This document shows positions 1 to 5,457 of a stretch of DNA of 13,336 bases, piece after piece. Positions within the stretch are counted from its first letter, which is position 1; each line of letters begins with the position of its first letter. The position numbers and the translations under genes were made by a program. This stretch comes from Deltaproteobacteria bacterium. GTDB lineage: Bacteria > Desulfobacterota > GWC2-55-46 > DRQE01. The stretch is taken from assembly GCA_030631875.1 (NCBI GenBank), contig DAOVKH010000021.1:1-13336 (forward strand), written 5' to 3'. The notes beneath the pieces are model-generated. The model did not search any database. It worked only from the letters and a program-made list of their open reading frames with translations, and had not been told where the DNA came from.

Positions 1-281
1 CCCGTCTCACTCAATAACCTCTCGCGCCATATCTCAGGAGAATCCAAAGGTAAGAGGTCTTCGACCTCTTCTGCTTCAATTGAAAGTGCCGTACTTATTA
101 AGCCTGCCGTCTCACGAGCGCGAAGCTTTTGACTATGAACTATGCGCTTTGGGCTTACGCCTTCTTCTTTCAGGTATCTGCCGACACGCTCGACCTCTGT
201 ACGCCCTCTATCTGTCAGCGGACGCGTTGGTTCTATATTACCATCCTCGGCCTCGCCGTGGCGCATAAGATACAACTTCAT
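1..281 (-). CDS. sixA: SixA-like phosphohistidine phosphatase (histidine phosphatase superfamily), 3' end cut by window edge
   Basis: Translating the minus strand from the ATG at 281 gives MKLYLMRHGEAE, then TRPLTDRGRTEVERVGRYL and a region with KLRARETAGLI. The LMRHGEAE block is the RHG phosphohistidine motif of the histidine phosphatase (phosphoglycerate mutase-like) superfamily. The spacing to PLTDRG and to the SxxxRAxETA-like block is that of short SixA proteins, which remove phosphate from histidine phosphotransfer proteins. 93 codons are present; the second catalytic His region lies outside the window. It starts 4 bases after the rpe stop codon, with a GGAAGG-type ribosome-binding site inside the end of rpe, so it is probably co-transcribed and translationally coupled. 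The substrate here is unknown. Superfamily assignment is firm; SixA rather than another short phosphatase is likely. Confidence 0.85.
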   Translation of the reverse strand, partial: MKLYLMRHGEAEDGNIEPTRPLTDRGRTEVERVGRYLKEEGVSPKRIVHSQKLRARETAGLISTALSIEAEEVEDLLPLDSPEIWRERLLSET

Positions 282-285
282 AGAA

Positions 286-939
286 CTACCCTTCCAGCTC
301 TCTTCGCATGGCCGTTATCGTGGCCTTATAGTCATCACTGCCGAATACGGCCGAACCCGCTACGAATACGTCGGCTCCACTATCAGCCGCCTCTCTTATA
401 TTATCTATCTTTATGCCGCCGTCTACCTGAAGCTCGGCCTTACTTTCCGCACCCTCCAATAAGGCTCTAACCTCGGCTAGCTTCTTGAGCGCCCCGGGTA
501 TGAAGGACTGGCCGCCAAAGCCCGGATTTACGGACATGACGAGTACCATATCAACGTCATCAATTACGTTGTCTATAGACGATACCGGTGTCGCCGGGTT
601 CATTGAGACCCCTGCGCGCGCGCCGGCGAGCTTTATCTGCTGAACGGCTCTAGGGAGGTGGTCGGTGGCCTCGACGTGGACGGTTATGATATCGCTCCCC
701 GCCTTTACGAATTCGTCGATATAAGATTCAGGGTTCTCTATCATCAGGTGTACGTCCAAGGGTAACTTAGTCGCGCGTCGTGCGGCCTCTACTATGAGAG
801 GGCCTATCGTTATATTGGGCACAAAGTGTCCGTCCATGACGTCGATATGTATGTAATCTGCTCCGCCGTCCTCTACGGCCTTTATCTCTTCACCAAGGCG
901 CGTAAAGTCCGCAGATAGTATTGAGGGTGAAATCTTCAT
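286..939 (-). CDS. rpe: Ribulose-phosphate 3-epimerase
   Basis: The 217-aa protein has the usual family length. It interconverts D-ribulose 5-phosphate and D-xylulose 5-phosphate in the pentose phosphate and Calvin cycles, in the cytoplasm. The N terminus ISPSILSADF is typical. The signature HIDVMDGHFVPN (residues 31-42) carries metal ligand His31 and catalytic Asp33. DVHLMIENP includes metal ligand His64, MSVNPGFGGQSF (135-146) is the phosphate-side loop, and QVDGGI (171-176) holds the second catalytic Asp173. The ATG at 939 is preceded by a strong purine-rich ribosome-binding site (AAGGAGGAGG, 951-960), 11 bases from the start and itself inside an inverted repeat described separately. The SixA-like gene follows after 4 bases, so the two form an operon. 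No anomaly is seen in the protein. Confidence 0.97.
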   Translation of the reverse strand: MKISPSILSADFTRLGEEIKAVEDGGADYIHIDVMDGHFVPNITIGPLIVEAARRATKLPLDVHLMIENPESYIDEFVKAGSDIITVHVEATDHLPRAVQQIKLAGARAGVSMNPATPVSSIDNVIDDVDMVLVMSVNPGFGGQSFIPGALKKLAEVRALLEGAESKAELQVDGGIKIDNIREAADSGADVFVAGSAVFGSDDYKATITAMRRELEG

Positions 940-946
940 ATATAAA

Positions 947-1008
947 AAAGCCTCCTCCTTAGATAATAACCGGTCTTTTACAGACCAATATTAACAGGAA
1001 GAGGCTTT
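947..1008 (-). promoter_or_regulatory. Nested inverted repeat masking the rpe ribosome-binding site, followed by a T tract
   Basis: On the minus strand AAAGCCTCTTCCT (1008-996) can pair with AGGAGGAGGCTTT (959-947), 13 bp with one G-U pair. A second inverted repeat, GGTCT(GTAAA)AGACC (986-972), lies inside. The right arm contains the rpe ribosome-binding site and runs into six T residues (949-944) just before the start codon, so the whole has the form of an intrinsic terminator. The left outer arm falls in the spacer of the putative rpe promoter. Only RNA arriving from upstream would therefore contain both arms. Pairing is seen directly; any regulatory effect is inferred. Confidence 0.6.
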
Positions 1009-1016
1009 ACTTGCAA
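988..1016 (-). promoter_or_regulatory. Putative σ70 promoter of rpe-sixA
   Basis: Minus strand TTGCAA (1016-1011), a 17-base spacer, then TAATAT (993-988). The predicted start is near 981, giving a leader of about 42 bases. Both hexamers are good but imperfect matches. The spacer contains one arm of the rpe inverted repeat. Confidence 0.6.
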
Positions 1017-1029
1017 TGATAATAGTCCC

Positions 1030-1072
1030 AAAAAGGGTAAGACCCCGCGTAGAACTTCTACGCAGGGCCTTA
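1030..1072 (-). terminator. Intrinsic terminator of the small exported-protein gene
   Basis: A 16-bp near-perfect stem (1038-1072) with loop AGT closes with TAAG/CTTA and contains GCGTAGA/TCTACGC, with two G-T pairs on the minus strand. It is followed on that strand by TTACCC and then TTTTT (1034-1030). It lies 25 bases after the stop codon of the 117-aa gene. It separates that gene from rpe. Confidence 0.75.
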
Positions 1073-1097
1073 GTTTAGGGTTAGGGGGAGAGAAAAC

Positions 1098-1451
1098 TTA
1101 GAGTCTTATGCGAGTTATGACACTTGAAAGTGTATATGCCCCTCTCTCGCTTATCTTATTACCGGATTGAGCATCAAGGAGTTTTACCGTCGCATTCAGC
1201 ACGTTCTTAGCCGAGCCTACGTTCTCCCTTGCAACCAACCTCTTTGCCTTACGCAACTGCATAGATAAAGTTGTGTAGACGCCGCCATTATATATGCCAC
1301 CACCGCGATTAACGGAATCAAGAGTCCTTATCGCGTAATCAATGGAATATTGCTGTGTGCGTCTCTCCCTCGTATCACTTGCCGAAGAAGCAACCGGCAC
1401 GATCAACGTCAGAGCAACTACCATTATTATAAGTCCCATTAACTTCTTCAT
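1098..1451 (-). CDS. Small exported protein of unknown function, weakly FIMAH-domain-like
   Basis: The 117-aa product begins with a clear Sec signal peptide: KK, a hydrophobic stretch at residues 4-22, and likely cleavage after Ala24 (ASSA|SD). The mature ~93 residues are basic and soluble-looking, with no cysteines. Residues ~60-115 (LRKAKRLVARENVGSAKNVL, later LDAQSGNKIS) resemble the helical FIMAH pattern seen at the end of many secreted proteins, but the match is by eye only. The start at 1451 has an excellent AAGGGAGG site 8 bases upstream. The gene is monocistronic, bounded by a strong terminator downstream and 438 non-coding bases upstream that hold a σ54-type promoter. Expression is therefore probably conditional and activator-dependent. 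Function is unrecognised; periplasmic or secreted location is well supported. Confidence 0.85.
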   Translation of the reverse strand: MKKLMGLIIMVVALTLIVPVASSASDTRERRTQQYSIDYAIRTLDSVNRGGGIYNGGVYTTLSMQLRKAKRLVARENVGSAKNVLNATVKLLDAQSGNKISERGAYTLSSVITRIRL

Positions 1452-1470
1452 CTCTGCTGCCTCCCTTGAG

Positions 1471-1502
1471 TAAGAGGTTTTACAATTAAGGTAACCTCAT
1501 TA
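1471..1502 (-). promoter_or_regulatory. Hairpin in the 5' leader of the exported-protein gene
   Basis: On the minus strand TAATGAGGTT (1502-1493) pairs with AACCTCTTA (1479-1471), nine pairs with one bulged T. The hairpin sits just upstream of the AAGGGAGG ribosome-binding site and inside the predicted transcript from the σ54 promoter. A role in message stability or translation is inferred only. Confidence 0.4.
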
Positions 1503-1531
1503 CGGGTCGAGCTCTATACACTTATATATAC

Positions 1532-1549
1532 TTGCAAGAGCGTTGCCAA
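1532..1549 (-). promoter_or_regulatory. σ54 (-24/-12) promoter for the 117-aa exported protein
   Basis: Minus strand TTGGCAACGCTCTTGCAA. The invariant GG and GC doublets have exactly the spacing required for σ54 (G at -24, C at -12), and the flanks TTGGCA and TTGCA match the consensus. The predicted start is near 1522, giving a ~71-base leader. No competing σ70 promoter of equal quality was seen. σ54 promoters need an AAA+ enhancer-binding activator; none is encoded in the window. Confidence 0.7.
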
Positions 1550-1635
1550 GATGGAACAGATGGCTATCTACCTGATTTTTATGATTAATGTAAAAAGTGT
1601 AACCTCTCAGGGTATGACCTTTTTGCGTAATTTAG

Positions 1636-1668
1636 CGTCACTTCGACAAAAAACGTCACAATCGTCAC
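1636..1668 (-). repeat. Spaced GTGACG direct repeats, candidate activator site upstream of the σ54 promoter
   Basis: Three exact copies of plus-strand CGTCAC lie at 1636-1641, 1654-1659 and 1663-1668, with start-to-start distances of 18 and 9 bases. They sit 114-146 bases upstream of the predicted σ54 start, where enhancer-binding proteins usually bind. An activator role is inferred from place and repetition. Nothing identifies the protein. Confidence 0.45.
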
Positions 1669-1691
1669 CAGTGGTTCTGCGCGTAAACGAC

Positions 1692-1726
1692 AGAGAGGCA
1701 GGGGCTTTAATAGCCCCTGCCTCTCT
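1692..1726. repeat. Perfect 15-bp inverted repeat without a T tract
   Basis: AGAGAGGCAGGGGCT (1692-1706) and AGCCCCTGCCTCTCT (1712-1726) are perfect complements around TTAAT. Neither side has the T run expected of an intrinsic terminator. It lies between the end of the thioredoxin transcript and the σ54 regulatory region. It could still stop or stabilise the thioredoxin message, or be a protein-binding or repeat element. It is the strongest hairpin in the 438-base gap 1452-1889. Confidence 0.6.
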
Positions 1727-1771
1727 AACTATCTAATAATACTATGCTTTTAACCGTCGAAAGTCTGCATC

Positions 1772-1836
1772 GTAACCAAGCCCTTTATAAAATGCCCTCA
1801 GGTAGAACCAAATAAGGGCTAAGAATTATTGGTTAC
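1772..1836. repeat. Long inverted repeat downstream of the thioredoxin gene
   Basis: GTAACCAA (1772-1779) pairs with TTGGTTAC (1829-1836). Just inside, GCCCTT pairs with AAGGGC, offset by unpaired bases. The surrounding 1775-1897 stretch is unusually rich in GCCCT or its complement AGGGC (six occurrences). This may be the 3' untranslated region of thioredoxin. No terminator with a T run is evident, and no coding signal is seen. Confidence 0.35.
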
Positions 1837-1889
1837 AGTTGTTACAAATTGCCCTTAACTTCGTTACCACTACCGCTTAAAGCCCTTAA

Positions 1890-2216
1890 TTAGAGCCCTT
1901 TTTCGACGAGATCCTTTATCTGAGCCTTTGGTATAGCTCCTACGAGCTGGTCGACAATCTCTCCGCCCTTGAAGAGTATGAGCGTTGGAATGCCCCTTAC
2001 GCCGTACTTACCGGGCGTAGACGGGTTATCGTCGACATTCATCTTTACTATCTTGACCTTACCGTCGTAATCCTTGGCCAACTCTTCGAGCGTCGGAGCT
2101 ATTGCCTTACACGGCGCGCACCACGTGGCCCAAAAATCTATTAATACCGGCGTATCGGATTCCAGAACGACCGATTCAAATGTATCATCACTGACGTCTT
2201 TCATATTCTCTGCCAT
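1890..2216 (-). CDS. trxA: Thioredoxin with CAPC active site
   Basis: The 108-aa protein is full length for a single-domain thioredoxin. It reduces disulfides in cytoplasmic proteins and is itself recycled by thioredoxin reductase. The core is FWATWCAPCK (residues 28-37) with redox cysteines 33 and 36, the cis-proline loop GIPT (cis-Pro77), and the usual buried Asp in LIDFWA (Asp27). The active site reads CAPC where most thioredoxins have CGPC; this variant occurs in functional thioredoxins, so activity is expected. There is no signal peptide. The ATG at 2216 has AAGGGAG close upstream, and a very good σ70 promoter lies ahead of it. It appears to be transcribed alone and is divergent from the next gene. 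Confidence 0.95.
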   Translation of the reverse strand: MAENMKDVSDDTFESVVLESDTPVLIDFWATWCAPCKAIAPTLEELAKDYDGKVKIVKMNVDDNPSTPGKYGVRGIPTLILFKGGEIVDQLVGAIPKAQIKDLVEKGL

Positions 2217-2268
2217 AGCTCTCCCTTAATACTCCTCTCTAAGTATAAATAGATTAATATATAGATGT

Positions 2269-2297
2269 ACTATAAGTCATGGTTCAACCCTTGTCAA
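2269..2297 (-). promoter_or_regulatory. σ70 promoter of thioredoxin
   Basis: Minus strand TTGACA (2297-2292), 17-base spacer, TATAGT (2274-2269). The predicted start is near 2262, giving a leader of about 45 bases with a normal ribosome-binding site. Confidence 0.8.
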
Positions 2298-2333
2298 CTC
2301 TGTTTTTGTTTTTATTACAAGACCGAAAATACC

Positions 2334-2362
2334 TTGACAATAAAATAGATTCAAGAGATTAT
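2334..2362 (+). promoter_or_regulatory. σ70 promoter of the 105-aa gene, predicting a leaderless mRNA
   Basis: TTGACA (2334-2339), 17-base spacer, GATTAT (2357-2362). The predicted start (2369 ± 1) coincides with the GTG start codon at 2370. Divergent from the thioredoxin promoter, with 36 bases between the two -35 boxes. Confidence 0.55.
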
Positions 2363-2369
2363 AGAAGAC

Positions 2370-2687
2370 GTGAAGGATAATGAATTGCTCGAACTCTTAG
2401 AAGAGACGGCCGAAAAACTCTCGGTAAGCCTCGAATACGACGACCTGAAAAAAGGCGAGATAGATACCCACGGCGGAACTTTTCTGCTTCGCGGTACGCG
2501 TCACATCCTCATTCACAAACACCTGACCGTCGCCGAAAAGGTAGATATACTGACGGAGATACTCTCTCCAATGTGCCTCGAGACAGGGGCTCGAAAGATA
2601 GAACTTGCGCCTGAGCTAAGGAAACGCCTCTGGCCTAAAGGTAAACCTTCTTCGCCGTCGCCTGAGACACAAGACTTACCGGCATAA
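2370..2687 (+). CDS. Conserved-looking hypothetical protein, 105 aa
   Basis: A soluble protein without signal peptide, membrane segment or cysteine pair motif. Residues 1-20 are a charged helix (NELLELLEETAEKLSV). Residues 34-52 have the form GGTFLLRGTRHILIHKHLT, then a helix EKVDILTEIL, then LAPELRKRLWP near residue 90, and a Pro/Ser-rich tail. I recall similar ~100-residue proteins with a GG-x-C/F-x-v-x-G-x3-ii-i core and a P-x-LR end in deltaproteobacterial and related genomes, where function is unassigned; this is memory, not a search. The GTG start has no ribosome-binding site, and the promoter places the mRNA start at that codon, so initiation may be leaderless. It heads the plus-strand run ahead of the membrane protein and TPR genes. 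Confidence 0.75.
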   Translation: MKDNELLELLEETAEKLSVSLEYDDLKKGEIDTHGGTFLLRGTRHILIHKHLTVAEKVDILTEILSPMCLETGARKIELAPELRKRLWPKGKPSSPSPETQDLPA

Positions 2688-2729
2688 TAAATATTACTTA
2701 CGCCAACAATAACCGGAGCCATTAAAACT

Positions 2730-2978
2730 ATGAACAAAACCATATTAGTCGCCATATCTCTGATACTACTTACTGCCTCAAAGAGCTTTGCCCACCCTGC
2801 ATCAGAGGCAGAGGGCTACAGATTGGCCGAGGCCAGCCCTCTTGAGGCCATATTGATTAATATAACGCACCTCCTTACAAGCCCTCTCCATGTACTCATA
2901 TTGACGGCAGTCGTAGTAAGTACGTGTCTAATAATCAGATTCAAGAGAGCAAAGGCCGCCCTTAATAAGAAGAAGTAG
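2730..2978 (+). CDS. Small exported membrane protein, 82 aa, unknown function
   Basis: The start is MNKTILVAISLILLTASKSFA, a Sec signal peptide with likely cleavage before His22 (SFA|HPAS). About 30 residues follow, with an amphipathic stretch PLEAILINITHLLTSPLHVL. Residues ~53-69 form a transmembrane segment, ending in a basic tail (RFKRAKAALNKKK) that should sit in the cytoplasm. The AHPA start and HLLTSPLHVL faintly recall the first part of HupE/UreJ-type metal transporters, but the protein is far too short, and I do not assign it. GGAG at 2715-2718 lies 11 bases before the ATG, a loose but usable site. It follows the 105-aa gene by 42 bases and may share its transcript. Confidence 0.65.
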   Translation: MNKTILVAISLILLTASKSFAHPASEAEGYRLAEASPLEAILINITHLLTSPLHVLILTAVVVSTCLIIRFKRAKAALNKKK

Positions 2979-3041
2979 CCTCGTCTCGACCATACACACG
3001 GAATAGTCCTTAAGAAGCTCCTCACACGCCCACTCTCCATT

Positions 3042-3070
3042 TTGACACTCCTTGCTTTAGGTGGTATAAT
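3042..3070 (+). promoter_or_regulatory. Consensus σ70 promoter of the TPR/lipoprotein operon
   Basis: TTGACA (3042-3047), 17-base spacer, TATAAT (3065-3070): a perfect match at both boxes with ideal spacing. The predicted start is 3077, one base before the ATG at 3078, implying a leaderless message. The TTG of the -35 box is an in-frame alternative start codon, but using it would make the promoter coding. Confidence 0.85.
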
Positions 3071-3077
3071 AATAAAG

Positions 3078-4832
3078 ATGCGGATATTAGATAATACATA
3101 CTCAAAGACCATCTATGGCTTAGTGCTCATTTCTTTATCGCTGACCTTATTTGCCGTGCCTGCCGACTCAGAGGCATGGTTCTTCGATAAAAAGACAACC
3201 GAAGAAGGTGAGAAGATAACGGCCAAAAAGCACGTCAAGAATGATGCCTTCTATTACTTCTCCATGGCGCAGGCAATGAAGAGTGAAGGCGACATAGACA
3301 GTGCCATAAACTTCTACAAGAAGGCAATCGATGTAGACCCAAGCTCCCCCCTACTCTACACGGACTTGGCACACCTGTACCTTAGAAAAGGTGAATCGGA
3401 TCTGCCCATATACCTACTTGAGAAGGCAAAAGAGGTAGACCCTGAGTACCTGCCGGCTCATATATTCTTAGGCGAGATATACTCGGCACTTAAGAAGTAT
3501 AAAGAGGCCGTAACGGAGTTCGAGAGTGCTATAAGGATATCCCCTGAAAAGCAAAAGCCCTACATACTATTAGGCGCACTGCACATAAAGGAAAAAGAAC
3601 ATAAAAAAGCCCTCAAGGTCTTCAAGGCTCTTACCCGTGCCAACCCCGGCTCCGTAATGGGGCATTATTATCTCGGAAGAACCGAATCTGAGCTGAAGAA
3701 CTACAAGCGCGCCGTAGAGCACCTTGAAAAGGCGATAGAGATGAACCCTCGCTTCCTGTCGGCCTATGTAGAGCTTGCCTACGTCTATGAAAATGACAAC
3801 AAGACAGATGAAGCGATAGAGACCTACCTCAAGGCCATAGAGACCGGCCCGCACGATATAAATATAAGAAAGCTCCTCGGCAACCTCTACATACTCCATA
3901 ACCGACTTGACGATGCCGTTGAACAGTACCGCGAGATAAAAGATTCCGGCATATCACGCCAAGACGCGATGATACGCATAGGGTTAATCTACTTTGAGCA
4001 AAGAGAGTACTCAAAGGCCATCACCGAATTCGAAGATCTCCTAAAGGAAGCGCCCGAGCTCGATAATGTTCGTTTTCATTTAGGCACATCCTACGAAGAG
4101 ATTGGCGAACTCGATCAGGCCGCCGTGGAATTCAAAAAAATCCCCGAAAGCAGGGATACATTTGTAGACGCACAGATACACCTCGCCTACATATACGAAA
4201 AGCAGGGTAACCTCGATGGTTCGATAAACGCCCTTAAGAGAGCCGTAGCGATCAATAGGGGCAGTACAGGGCTTCAGAAACTCCTGGCCTCGGTCTACCA
4301 AGGGGCCGGACGCCTTGAAGAAGCCACAGAGACACTACTTCAGGCCATAGAGGAAGATCCCGATAACCCTGAGCTTCACTTTCTCGTAGCGGTACTCTTC
4401 GAGAAGACCGATAAGTGGACGGAGTTCGTCGCCCATATGCAAAAGGTGATAGACTTAGACCCTCTGCACGCAAAGGCACTTAACTACATCGGATACACAA
4501 TGGCCGATAAAGGCATAGACCTCGACAAGGCCGAAGAATACATTAAAAGAGCTCTCGCCGTAGAGCCAAATAGCGGACATATAATCGACAGCCTCGGATG
4601 GGTCTACTACAAGAAGGAAAATATAAGAGAAGCCATCCATCAGCTGGAACGCGCTAAGAAAGAATTGCCGCAGGACCCTACCGTTGCCGAACACTTAGGT
4701 GACGCCTACCTTAAGGGAAGCTTCAAGGAGAAGGCCGTCTCCGCCTATGAAGACGCACAGAAACTCGCCCCCGATAACGAAACTCTTAATAAAAAACTTA
4801 AAGACTTAAGAGAAGAGCTCTCGGTTAATTAA
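3078..4832 (+). CDS. Exported tetratricopeptide-repeat protein, 584 aa
   Basis: A hydrophobic Sec signal lies at residues ~12-30 (IYGLVLISLSLTLFAVPADSEA), so the protein acts in the periplasm or at the outer membrane; there is no lipobox. Nearly all the rest is tandem 34-residue TPR units, roughly fifteen, with the A/G-x2-Y/F-x8-A and P-rich consensus (for example HYYLGRTESELKNYKRAVEH). The segment ALNYIGYTMADKGIDLDKAE followed by SLGWVYYKK is typical of long envelope TPR proteins that sit beside LolB-like lipoproteins. TPR arrays bind partner proteins; the partner is unknown. The ATG at 3078 was chosen over an upstream TTG because the latter is the -35 box. The LolB-like gene begins one base after the stop codon, so the two are coupled. 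Confidence 0.88.
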   Translation: MRILDNTYSKTIYGLVLISLSLTLFAVPADSEAWFFDKKTTEEGEKITAKKHVKNDAFYYFSMAQAMKSEGDIDSAINFYKKAIDVDPSSPLLYTDLAHLYLRKGESDLPIYLLEKAKEVDPEYLPAHIFLGEIYSALKKYKEAVTEFESAIRISPEKQKPYILLGALHIKEKEHKKALKVFKALTRANPGSVMGHYYLGRTESELKNYKRAVEHLEKAIEMNPRFLSAYVELAYVYENDNKTDEAIETYLKAIETGPHDINIRKLLGNLYILHNRLDDAVEQYREIKDSGISRQDAMIRIGLIYFEQREYSKAITEFEDLLKEAPELDNVRFHLGTSYEEIGELDQAAVEFKKIPESRDTFVDAQIHLAYIYEKQGNLDGSINALKRAVAINRGSTGLQKLLASVYQGAGRLEEATETLLQAIEEDPDNPELHFLVAVLFEKTDKWTEFVAHMQKVIDLDPLHAKALNYIGYTMADKGIDLDKAEEYIKRALAVEPNSGHIIDSLGWVYYKKENIREAIHQLERAKKELPQDPTVAEHLGDAYLKGSFKEKAVSAYEDAQKLAPDNETLNKKLKDLREELSVN

Positions 4833-4833
4833 T

Positions 4834-5457
4834 GTGCCATTGAAACTACGCCCTATAAGAGCCGTGGCCGCCACGCTGACTCTCTTTCTTCCCTTTCTTC
4901 TAATGGTGGGTTGCGCCGCAACCATCACCAGGCCTACTGTAAAGATAAGCCGCCCATCCATGACAGAATCGACCGAAGCGTTAAGGGTAGCGGCCAAGAT
5001 AACGGCCGACAAAGGTATCGGTGCCAAGGCCGTAATAACCGCAAAGACCCCCGACCTCATACGTGTGGAGGTATACGGTGCTATGCGAAGGCTGGTGGTA
5101 GTCGTTACGGGAGATGAAGGCAGGTGTGAATTCTTTAAGGACGGAGCAGTAAAGGCGTGTGGATGGGAGGACGGTTCCATTGACTCAGAACTCGGCTACC
5201 TGCCAAATCCAAAGACCCTCGTTCCATTCCTCTTAAACACAAAGGGCACGAGCCCACTCTCAGTAGAGGTTGGTAGTGGCGAAGGCCTTACCCTCAGGCT
5301 CTCTACTAACGAATACATAGACCTCGACAATGGTCTGTCACTACCCATGAACATCAGTATAGAAAACCCGAACGGACGGCTCACGATAGATTACCGTGAG
5401 ATGGAGATAAACCCGATAACAGACGAATCGACCTTTAGGCTCTTTAAGGCCAATTAA
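4834..5457 (+). CDS. LolB-like outer-membrane lipoprotein (DUF4292-type)
   Basis: The 207-aa product has a lipoprotein signal: a hydrophobic run at residues 9-25 and a lipobox LMVGC with Cys27. Ala at the next position predicts sorting to the outer membrane. The mature part has the features of a LolB/LolA-type convex β-barrel: ALRVAAKITADKGI, AKTPDLIRVEVYG, then LVVVVTGDEG, and a final GRLTIDYREMEIN strand. This fits the DUF4292 group, thought to help place lipoproteins or other lipidic cargo in the outer membrane. The GTG start lies one base after the TPR stop codon with only a weak purine stretch upstream, so translational coupling is likely. Its stop codon overlaps that of the convergent phosphomannomutase gene, leaving no room for a terminator. 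Lipoprotein status is well supported; LolB-like function is moderately so. Confidence 0.75.
   Translation: MPLKLRPIRAVAATLTLFLPFLLMVGCAATITRPTVKISRPSMTESTEALRVAAKITADKGIGAKAVITAKTPDLIRVEVYGAMRRLVVVVTGDEGRCEFFKDGAVKACGWEDGSIDSELGYLPNPKTLVPFLLNTKGTSPLSVEVGSGEGLTLRLSTNEYIDLDNGLSLPMNISIENPNGRLTIDYREMEINPITDESTFRLFKAN

Noticed and set aside
1636..1668. CGTCAC repeats as a CRISPR-like array
   Set aside because: Repeat units are only six bases, with no spacers of constant length and no cas genes.
1551..1736. 61-codon plus-strand open frame upstream of thioredoxin
   Set aside because: No ribosome-binding site, it begins at the edge of the σ54 promoter, and its second half is just the repeats and perfect hairpin. 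No family resemblance.
3042..3077. TTG start extending the TPR protein by 12 residues
   Set aside because: The TTG is the first half of a perfect -35 box and the extension spans the -10 box. The signal peptide is complete from the ATG at 3078.
4806..5180. 124-codon minus-strand frame opposite the LolB-like gene
   Set aside because: Antisense shadow of a well-supported lipoprotein gene; Thr/Ser/Ala-rich low-complexity product without motifs.
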